The notes beneath the pieces are model-generated. The model saw only the letters and a program-made list of their open reading frames with translations. It was not told the origin of the DNA and did no database searches. From positions 744,001 through 808,000 of the forward strand of contig CAWVRF010001077.1 of NCBI GenBank assembly GCA_963932465.1: DNA of 64,000 nucleotides, written 5' to 3'. Source of the stretch: Maratus speciosus. Lineage: Eukaryota > Arthropoda > Arachnida > Araneae > Salticidae. This document shows, piece by piece, positions 56,220-64,000 of this stretch. The position numbers were made by a program, and so were the translations under genes. Within the stretch, counting starts at the first letter, position 1, and every line of letters starts with the position of its first letter.

Positions 56220-59200
56220 TGTGTACCGAACCGATTCCAAAAATAATGGTATCAAAATGATGGTGTTAGTCCAACTTAGAACATAGGCTATGTTTTATGT
56301 CGGTGCCACTACCCCAAAGGGGGTGTAGGAGCAAAAAACGTTCTGAAAATGCGATTTTAGCGTTACTGAAGAGCCTAGAAATATGAAATTTTCAATATTA
56401 GATACTTATAAGATATAAATGATATCTAAGAACAGTTCTTAAACAATTCGAAATTTAAAAGGGGTGAAAATGCACAAAAAGCGTTCTAAAAAACGTTCTA
56501 AATGGTAGTTTCTACACAATCTCAGGAAATATAAACCGATTTAAAAAATATTGATGTCAAAATGATGGTGACAACGCTTGCTCCAAGATAGGCTATGTTT
56601 TACGTCGGTGTCACTACCCCAAATGGGGTGCAGGAGCAAAAAACGCTAAAAATGCGATTTATGTGTTACTGAAGGGCCTAGAAATATGAAATTTGAAATA
56701 TTAGCTACTTATTAGATATAAAGGATTTCTAAGAACAGTTCTTAAGCAATTAGAAATTTGGAAGGGGAGAAAATGCGCGAAAATCGTTCTAAAAAACGTT
56801 CTAAATGGTGGTTTCTACACAATCTCAGGAAATACCAAACCGATTTAAAAAATAACGGTGTCAAAATAAGGGTGTTAAAATGACGGTGACAACCCTTGCT
56901 CCAACATAGGCTATGTTTTATGACGGTGCCACTACCCCAAAGGGGGCGCAGGAGCAAAAAACGTTCTAAAAATCCAATTTTTGCGTTACCGAAGGGCCTA
57001 GAACTATGAAATTTGAAATATTAGCTACTTATTAGATATAAAGGATTTCTAAGAACAGTTTTTAAACAATTCGAAATTTAAAAGGAGTGAAAATGCGCGA
57101 AAAGCGTTCTAAAAAACGTTCTAATGGTGGTTTCTACACAATCTCAAGAAATATTAAACCGATCTAAAAAATAATGGCGTCAAAATGATGGTGAAAACCC
57201 TTGCTCCAACATAGGCGATGTTTTATGTCGGTGCCACTACCCCAAAGGGGGTGCTGGAGCAAAAAACGTTCTAAATTGCGGCTTTTGCGTTACGGAAGGG
57301 CCTAGAATCGTGAAATTTGGAATGGTAGTTAGTTATAAGATATCAATGATCTCTAAGGACATTTCCTAAAAAAATCAAAATTTAAAAGGGGGGGTCAAAA
57401 TGCGCTATAAAAAACTTTCTAAATTGCGATTTCTATGCAATCTCAGGAAGTACTGAACCGATTTCAAACATAATGGTGTAAAAATGATGGTGACAAATCT
57501 TGCTCCAAGATAGGCTATATTTTATATCTGTTTTCACTACCCCAGAGGAGATGCAGGAGCAAAATGCGCGAAAAGCGTTCTAAAAACGTTCTAGATGCCG
57601 ATTTGTCGGCAATATCTCAGGAAGAATGAATCTGATTTCAAACGTAATGTTAGGAAATTGATGCTGACAGCCTCTGCTCTAACATAGACGCTATTTTATG
57701 TCGGTATCACTATCACCAATACGTTTCAGGAGCAAAAAAGCGTTCTAAATTTCGATTTTTGTGATCGGTACGGGATAGCAACTTAAAATTAGGCAAGGTA
57801 CATATTTATTAGATATAAATGATCTTTAAGAACAGTTTCGAAAAAATTAGAAATTTAAAAAGGGGTAAAAATGCTCGAAAAGCGTTCTAAAAACGTTCTA
57901 AATTGCGATTTATACTCAATCTCAGGAAATACCAAAGCTATTTCAAAAGTAATGGTTGCTAATCAATGGCGATAGTCCCTGTTATAACATAGGTTATATT
58001 TTATGTTGCTGTCACTACCTCTGAGGGTTGCAAAAGCAAAACATGTTCTAATTTGCGTTTTTTGCACAACTGAGGGTTCTAACACTTTGGTATGTAGGGT
58101 TTTGGAATGGTAGTTAGTTATAAGGTATCAATGATCTCTAAGGGCATTTCCTAAAAAAACTTTAAAAGGGAGTCGAAATGCGCAAAAAGCGTTGTAAAAA
58201 ACTTTCTAAATTGCGATTTCTATGCAATCTTAGGAAGTACTGAACCGATTTCAAATATAATGGTGTAAAAATTATGCTGACAGATCTCACTCCAAGTTAG
58301 GCTATATTTTATATCATTTTCCACTACCCCAGAGGAGATGCAGGAGCAATATGCGCGAAAAGCGTTCTAAAAACGTTCCAAATGCCGATTTGTCAGCGAT
58401 ATCTCAGGAAGAATCAAACTGATTTCAAAAGAAATGGTAGGAAATTGATGCTGACAGACTCTGCTCTAACTTAGATGCTATTTTATGTCGGTATCACTAT
58501 CACTTAGACGTTGCAGGAGCAAAAAAGCGTTCTAAATTTCGATTTTTGTGATCAGTACGGGATAGCAACTTAAAATTAGGCAAGGTACATATTTATTAGA
58601 TATAAATGATCTTTAAGAACAGTTTCGAAAAAATTAGAAATTTAAAAAGGGGTGAAAATGCTCGAAAAGCGTTCTAAAAACGTTCTAAATTGCGATTTAT
58701 ACTCAATCTCAGGAAATGCCAATCCTATTTCAAAAGTAATGGTTGCAAATCAATGGCGATAGTCCCTGCTATAACATAGGTTATATTTTATGTTGCTGTC
58801 ACTACCTCTGAGGGTTGCAAAAGCAAAACATGTTCAAATTTGCGTTTTTTGCACAACTGAGGGGTCTAACACTTTGAAGTATGGCATGGTATTTACTTAC
58901 AAGATGCAACTGCTTTCTAAGAACAGTCTAAAGAAAATTCCAAATTTAAAAAGTTGAAGTAAGCGAAAAGCGTTATAGATTACAATTTTTATGCAATCTT
59001 ATCAAATACTAAACCGATTTAAAAAATAATGATGACAAATTGTTGGTGTTAGAACCTGCTCAAACATAAGCTATATTTTATATCTGTGCCACTACCACCT
59101 GAGGGTTGCAGGAGCTAAAAACTTTCTAAATTGCGATTTCTGTTATACTGAAAAGACTAGAAATTTTAAATATGGCATGGTAGTTACCTATAAAATAAAA

Positions 59201-59720
59201 ATGCCGTTGAAGGACTATCGAAAATAAATTCGAATTAAAAAGAGGTGAACCGAAGGGGAGGTGTGAAAAGCATTCTAAAAAAGTCCTAAATTACGATATC
59301 TATGCAATTTCAGGGAATATAAACCGGTAATAAAAGTAATAGTTGCGAATCAATGGTAACAGTCTCTGTTTCTACACAGGCCGATGATTCTACCACCTGG
59401 GGTTTACAGGAACAACAAACGTTCTATAAAAGGCCTTTAAAAGCTCTCTAAATTACGTTTCTGTGGAATATTAAAAATAACAAACCGATTTCAAAATTAA
59501 TGTTGGCAAATTAATGGTGATAGTTCCTAATTCAATATAGCCCTTTCTGTTGGAAGAGATGGTAGGACTTGGAATTTGACACGAGAGTTAATTTTAAGAT
59601 GTAAGAAGATGGTTTCTAAAAAATTCAAAACTTCATATGAATACTGAAATGAGCGTATTAAATGAGCAGAAAGGTTTCAAAATATTTTCTAAATTATCAT
59701 TTATTTAGTTTTATTAATTT
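56220..59720 (+). repeat. ~305-bp tandem array with a higher-order repeat
   Basis: The landmark 'g(g)tgccactaccccaaa' or variants occurs near 56302, 56607, 56925, 57230, 57530, 57703, 58008, 58313, 58489, 58794, 59085 and 59383. Most spacings are 291-318 bp; two are ~173-176 bp. From 57300 the order long-short-long repeats with a period near 783 bp (57300-58090 and 58090-58880), a three-subunit higher-order repeat. Units share 'ggagcaaaaaacgttcta' and 'atctcaggaaata'. Divergence rises towards 59700. It probably lies within the Helitron ending at 59910. Confidence 0.85.
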
Positions 59721-59910
59721 AAGTCTCCTTTCTGCATAATGCAGTGTAATAATGATGTTTAATCAAACTGGGTTTTAAATAGTAATTTTTGAATTATTCT
59801 TAAAAGTAATAAGTAAAAATTTAGTTAGTACCTTTTAATAAAAATTAGACATATAAATATCACTTGGCATATTTCAAATATTACGCGAGCAAAGCCTCGG
59901 GGTTTGCTAG
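59720..59910 (+). mobile_element. Helitron 3' end
   Basis: Ends 'gcgagcaaagcctcggggtt' + 'tgCTAG' followed by T at 59911. Helitrons end in CTRR after a short GC hairpin and insert between A and T. The hairpin is GCAAA...TTTGC. The 5' TC end is not identified, and no Rep/helicase frame is present, so it is non-autonomous. Confidence 0.7.
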
Positions 59911-59969
59911 TATTATTATAAAGGTAATTTTCTTCACTATTCATTAACTAGAAGATAGTTTTATGCGAT

Positions 59970-60127
59970 TACTGGTGGTAGAGTCCTTACAAAATGGGGC
60001 GTGGCTTAATAGCGTGCGAACCCTGAAACCACTCTTATTTCTTCTCGATTCAGTCGTGTTTCTGAAAATCATGCCGGATTATCCAGCATGGCGGACCCTA
60101 GGATGCGGGATTAGTGGATCTTTGCTG
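59970..60127 (+). mobile_element. Pogo-like right end
   Basis: 'tccttacaaaatggggcgtg' and 'cttaatagcgtgcgaaccct' are shared, inverted, with about 26105-26155 beside the pogo-type transposase tail. The terminal complement reads 'CAGCAAAGATCCACTAATCC' with TA outside (60128-60129). Confidence 0.6.
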
Positions 60128-60492
60128 TAATAAAAAAAGCCAAACGGTTTTAAAAAATCAACTGTGACCTGTTTACTTTAATCCCGTCAGCAAAGATTTA
60201 AACCTTTTTCTATATAACTTACACTCCTTTATTTAACTTAGAATTATTTTTGTATGTAAAGATGGAACTTCGTAAGCTATTTTAACTAACTTCCTGATAA
60301 GGTAAAATTACATATATCCTCCTGAGACTTGGCATCCATTTAAATGCATGTTTTTCTTTCTCCTTCTACTGCTCTAAATTTCATTGTAGCAATGTAAACC
60401 AGTTTGGCATGGTAAGGTATGAATCAAAAATCAACATTCAGCTTTTGGATTTTGGCAAGGGTAAATACTTTGTTTACAAAATGGCGTAATAA

Positions 60493-60523
60493 ATGAGTCA
60501 AGTTGGAATTCTACGTTCTGCTA
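60493..60523 (+). CDS. Possible first coding exon
   Basis: ATG at 60493 reads MSQVGILRSA and meets the strong splice donor 'gtaagt' at 60524. About 12 bases upstream is 'acaaaatggcg', a motif common around animal transcription starts. Only 31 bases of coding sequence can be seen and no second exon was identified downstream, so this is a position to test and not a gene call. Confidence 0.25.
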
Positions 60524-60529
60524 GTAAGT

Positions 60530-61829
60530 TTCGTTTTTATATTATTTTAATTTGTTTAAACTATTTTTTTTTTTTTGCAAGTTTAATAGCAGATGTTAAT
60601 ACTTGCCTTATGTTCTTTATAATAAATTCTATTCTTTCCCATACTTTTAGCATTTTTTAAATTATTTTAAAGCAAGTTGTGGCCTGAACATCTATTTAGA
60701 AGGATGTGCTGTAAAACAAAATTAAAAAATCGAAACTTATTAATTTCTTTAAAAACATCATTTTTTATGCCTATTTGTTGAAAAAAACTCATATTAAAAA
60801 ATATATATGCTTTATACTTTGCTTGGATCTTAGGAGGATATATAGATAGAGATATAGATGTAGATTATATAGATACAGATAGATAGATATAGGAAATTTT
60901 TAGTCACTTTATCTTTATCTTCGCGCATGTGATAAATCGTCATCTTTAGAGTTACAACTATAAACGAGTTACAACAACAATTGAGTTCATTATGCGCAGG
61001 ACTAAGCTCTCAAAAATAGCTGAATTCGCTGTGAAACTGCAACAATGAAATATTTTAAACACTAAAAAGTATAAACTGATATATAATTAAAAAAAATAAA
61101 GAGTGCTGTTTATATTTTTTTTAATTTGCTCTGTTTAATATTAGTAGTTATTTAATAGCTTAATATTAAATAAATGTACGTTAAAAAAAAATAATTTCAA
61201 AACCTTGAATAGATAGGCAAATATTATAATTTTTTAACATAAATTCCCAAGTTCGCACTTTCTTCAAAGTGTCAATCAAATCAATGAATTTTCCATAATG
61301 GAGATACCTGCCAAGTTAACGTATTGTAACGAATTTTTGTGGGGCGACATGAATTGCAATAATAAAATTAGACGTCATTTTTAATATAAACATTGAATGC
61401 TTACTTATAATCTTACAAATTACATGATAAATATGACCATTAATTCAAGTTCCTAATGAAATTCTAGTTGATAATGTTAAGCATGAACTCTCTAAACTTG
61501 AAAAAAAATAATATAGTTAGATTCTTGAATGAAAGAAGCGATTGAAGAGGCGGTGAAAGAAGCGATGAAAGAAATGATTTATTGGATGCTTTAAATCTCG
61601 TTATTGATCTGAATGGTGAATTTTTTTTTATTATAATAAACTTATCTGTTATTTAAATGTAATGAAACTACATTGCCCTGAACTTTACTCTTTACTTTAT
61701 ACACATATATATATTTATATATTGCGCCACCTTTCTACTATACCATATTTTACCATTACCACCTAAACTAGTGCTTTACATTTTCACTTTTCTTTACTTT
61801 ATTAAATTGTAATCAACCATCTCTCTTAT
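60530..61829. other. AT-rich DNA with a GATA-type microsatellite
   Basis: Irregular (GATA)n at about 60836-60895. No gene or transposon end was recognised in the rest. Confidence 0.55.
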
Positions 61830-62006
61830 CAGGGTTGCCACGCTTCAGGGAATTTTCCAGTCGAAATATCAGTATTATTTCATAGAAAAATATATCTAGA
61901 TTAACCACACGAAATTTCTCCGTATTTAAAGAGAGATGCTCTGTAAGAAAATACTGGTGGCGAAGAATTTCCTGGTCTGGAAATTCCCTGTAGCGTCGCA
62001 ACCCTG
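61830..62006. mobile_element. hAT-like MITE of 177 bp
   Basis: Ends 'CAGGGTTGC(C/G)ACGCT' + '(T/A)CAGGGAATTT' inverted; 'cttat' is repeated on both sides. The first nine bases match the 32710 element, so the two may be mobilised by related enzymes. Open frames of 62-64 codons on both strands here are by-products. Confidence 0.8.
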
Positions 62007-62254
62007 CTTATCCTCTTTTTATCCTGCGGTATTTCCGAGTAGGAGGAGCCTTTTTGATCTCGCCTATTTAATGGGATTCAAAATCCTATCAGAAACCAAT
62101 AAAAAATACAGTTCCAAACATCGCCCATAAATGGCGTTGTACCCTAAATTATTAGAAAGAAGCATCAAACACTCAAGAAAATCAGTTACAGATCATTTTA
62201 TTTTCTCAAAAGCATTTACAGAGAAATAATTTGTGTACTACTTAGCATAATTCA

Positions 62255-62424
62255 ATGTGTGCACCTTTTGTAGCTCAAGCCGCATCCAAACGGAACCCCA
62301 GTTCAACCCACGTGTTCCCTAACATTGATTGCGGAATTGACTGGATCACATACGTGATTCTCGTCTTTCTCGTCACTTTGTCTTTTTTTGGCTGGGAGTC
62401 ATTTTTGCGTCACAGCGTCAAAAC
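62255..62424 (+). CDS. Possible coding segment with one membrane helix
   Basis: A relatively GC-rich island (62255-62424) is open from ATG 62255 and reads SKRNPSSTHVFPNIDCGI then DWITYVILVFLVTLSFFGW, a convincing single membrane span, then ESFLRHSVKT. It ends at the pogo-like TIR at 62426, which supplies the last codons of the open frame (to 62461). 'accttttgtag' just inside could be a splice acceptor. The minus strand is open too (YVIQSIPQSMLGNTWVELGF), so the coding strand is not settled. No family was recognised. Confidence 0.3.
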
Positions 62425-62425
62425 T

Positions 62426-62482
62426 ACAGTCGACGCTCGTTATAACGACCACCCATTATAGCGACCGTCCCATTATAACGAC
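62426..62482 (+). mobile_element. Pogo/Tigger-like left end
   Basis: 'CAGTCGACGCTCGTTATAAC' preceded by TA, followed by 'gaccgtcccattataacgac'. This is the end style of Tc1/pogo elements. The right end was not found with confidence; 'ataacgtccgtacag' near 62939 may belong to it. Confidence 0.5.
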
Positions 62483-62504
62483 TTATGCAAAATGTCTCTT
62501 TATG

Positions 62505-62918
62505 ATATGGGAACGTCCATTGTTACTCTTGTGACCATTAGAGCAAATTTTCAAAAATACTTCCAATTATTTTATTACAAAATATAATTAAAACAAAAAT
62601 TGATGTAACCAGTTAAATACAATTATGTTCCATTCGCATAAAATATATCTAATTTGTAACAAAAAGCATTTCCCTTGTCTATATAATCAATCAAAATTTT
62701 GTTACTCTTATGACCAGAGTGTCACAAGAGTCATTTAATATATACATAAGTAAAATGCTTTTTGTTACAAATTAGATATATGTTTGTGTGTGAAATACAG
62801 TGGTATTTAGCTGGTTATATCAATTTTCATCTTAATTATATTTTGTAATAAAATAATTGAAATTATATGTGAAAATGTCCTCTAATTATCACAAGAGTAA
62901 CGAATGGACGTTCCCATA
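62505..62918. mobile_element. Fold-back element of ~410 bp
   Basis: 'atatgggaacgtccatt' at 62505 is mirrored by 'aatggacgttcccatat' ending at 62918. Similarity continues inwards through 'gttactcttgtga', 'ttattttattacaaaatata' and 'ctttttgttacaaattagat'. Arms are about 190 bp with a short spacer. It sits within the pogo-like remnant. Confidence 0.8.
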
Positions 62919-63269
62919 TGTTATATTTACGTACAATATAACGTCCGTACAGCAGCTTATTTCCCAATACAAGCGACCGAATTGACCTTTCATGCAGATT
63001 TTTTTCCCCCAAAAAATTACTATTTCTTTCCCAAAGAACTCATTGCTTACTGCGCGTTGATGCCTATTGTAAAATGTCTTAAAATGACACTTAAAACAAT
63101 TTTTGCCAAGAAAACACATAAAATTACTTATCTCTAACTGAGATGGAAAATTTTGTTTAAAGAAAATATCAAATGCACAAAAAATAAACAACTATTTCGA
63201 ATTATTTTCGAATCGCCACTGTTTTTTAAATTATAATTCAATCTTTCGAAATCTTTTTAAAGCCGATCA

Positions 63270-63346
63270 AATTAGCGTGCATTTAGAGTCTGCGGTGTCT
63301 GGACGGGGGTTGGCGAGCATAGCTCGTAGGGGGCCGACCCCCCTAG
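63270..63346 (+). mobile_element. Helitron 3' end
   Basis: 'ggcgagcatagctcgtaggg' then 'ggccgacccccCTAG' followed by T. Two nested GC hairpins (cgag-atag-ctcg and ggggg-ccga-ccccc) precede the CTAG terminus, the recurrent layout of arthropod Helitrons. The 5' end and any Rep/helicase gene were not found. Confidence 0.8.
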
Positions 63347-63426
63347 TTAAAAAAATAATAATAAAGTAATCAAAAGGAAATTTTATCTAAAGAACTAACA
63401 AATCATGTGCTTCACTTTGTGGTCTA

Positions 63427-63637
63427 GCTCCACCAGTGGCTAAGAGGTTCTGTTCTTAAAGCTGGTAGATGGAAGGTGCTGGGTTCGAACCCAGTCGCGT
63501 TCCTCAGCCTAATCGCTCGGAGTTTTCCGTTTTCTTCTCCAAACCTTGCGTAAATTTGTGTTAGGATCCCTTAGAAAGATCCCCTCCTCGGGTTCATATC
63601 CCGAATGCAGATAATCGGAAATCATAAGCCACATCAT
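63427..63637 (+). mobile_element. tRNA-derived SINE, 211 bp
   Basis: RNA polymerase III A box 'tggctaagagg' (63437-63447) and B box 'ggttcgaaccc' (63482-63492) sit about 35 bp apart at the start, as in a tRNA. A non-tRNA body follows. The 11-base 'tttgtggtcta' is duplicated at 63416-63426 and 63638-63648, the target duplication of LINE-type insertion. There is no long A tail. The tRNA-like head does not fold as a normal tRNA, so it is a SINE and not a tRNA gene. Confidence 0.85.
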
Positions 63638-63648
63638 TTTGTGGTCTA

Positions 63649-64000
63649 AAATAATAATGCAACATTTACGAATATTTTCTTTTTAACACCCCCCCCCCCC
63701 CTGCACACATACATATCCCCCTAACACACACACAAACCTGCCATGATGGCCAGAGATTCAAATGCCAGAGATTTATTGGTAATTTGAAAAATACATATTA
63801 TCAGTAACTATTTTTATTGACCATATTTTAATTCTATAGTTAATAGGAATAAACAAGACCTGTTTTCTTTCTCTTTTTATTTTAATTATTTACACTTGAA
63901 ACCATATAAAAAGTTATATAGTAAAATATGAAAATTCCATTCGCTGGTGCTGCCATCTTCTGATAAAGCTGAAAATTAAAATATGTAGTAAGTCCTTAAA
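63649..64000. other. No recognisable feature
   Basis: Contains a poly(C) run near 63690 and an AT-rich tail; no gene or element end was seen. Confidence 0.5.

Noticed and set aside
62889..63191. 100-codon minus-strand and 77-codon plus-strand frames
   Set aside because: They overlap each other within pogo-like and fold-back remnants and show no motif; neither can be favoured.
63427..63500. Functional tRNA gene
   Set aside because: A and B boxes are present, but the 5' and 3' sequences do not form an acceptor stem, and the unit has the body and target duplication of a SINE.

Overview
The window is AT-rich animal DNA made almost entirely of transposable-element remains, satellites and simple repeats. 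There is no prokaryotic gene organisation, and no intact gene of ordinary length. The mix points to an invertebrate, most probably an arthropod (possibly a chelicerate): Tc1/mariner and pogo-like elements, piggyBac-like, hAT-like and Helitron ends, fold-back elements, a tRNA-derived SINE, and an unusual reverse transcriptase. Taxonomy is an inference only.

Region by region. 1-3.4 kb: a broken reverse transcriptase gene between roughly 1-kb inverted arms. 4.4-12.6 kb: a locus duplicated in tandem, within which a 0.7-kb unit expanded to two copies in one block and seven in the other. A 1.1-kb TIR element sits in block 1, and block 2 keeps the empty site. 13-15.1 kb: a second tandem duplication in which each copy took a different transposon, so each copy is the empty-site control for the other. 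15.2-17.6 kb: two copies of a fold-back element, one holding a mariner-type element with a decayed transposase. 17.8-22.3 kb: a TIR element, a palindromic Tc1 derivative with two converging transposase 5' halves, and a 381-bp tandem duplication with a nested MITE. 22.4-26.9 kb: many short non-autonomous elements, a pogo/jerky-type transposase tail and a 66-bp minisatellite. 27-48 kb: sparse DNA with MITEs, a large inverted repeat with a hAT-like element, a THAP-like fragment, a family of TA-cored hairpins, a perfect 38-bp stem hairpin and a decayed coding patch at 44.8-45.7 kb. 48.2-52.3 kb: a degenerate minisatellite that switches orientation. 54.4-55.9 kb: two exon-like segments on the minus strand with matching phase. 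56.2-59.9 kb: a ~305-bp tandem array with a higher-order repeat ending in a Helitron 3' end. 60-64 kb: pogo, hAT and fold-back fragments, two possible coding segments, another Helitron end and a SINE.

The best candidates for host genes are the minus-strand exon pair (ATG at 55874; second exon 54474-54382), the short ATG-to-splice-donor segment at 60493, and the relatively GC-rich open segment at 62255-62424. None was identified by family. Everything else reads as layered insertion history, often datable because an empty or duplicate site is present in the same window.
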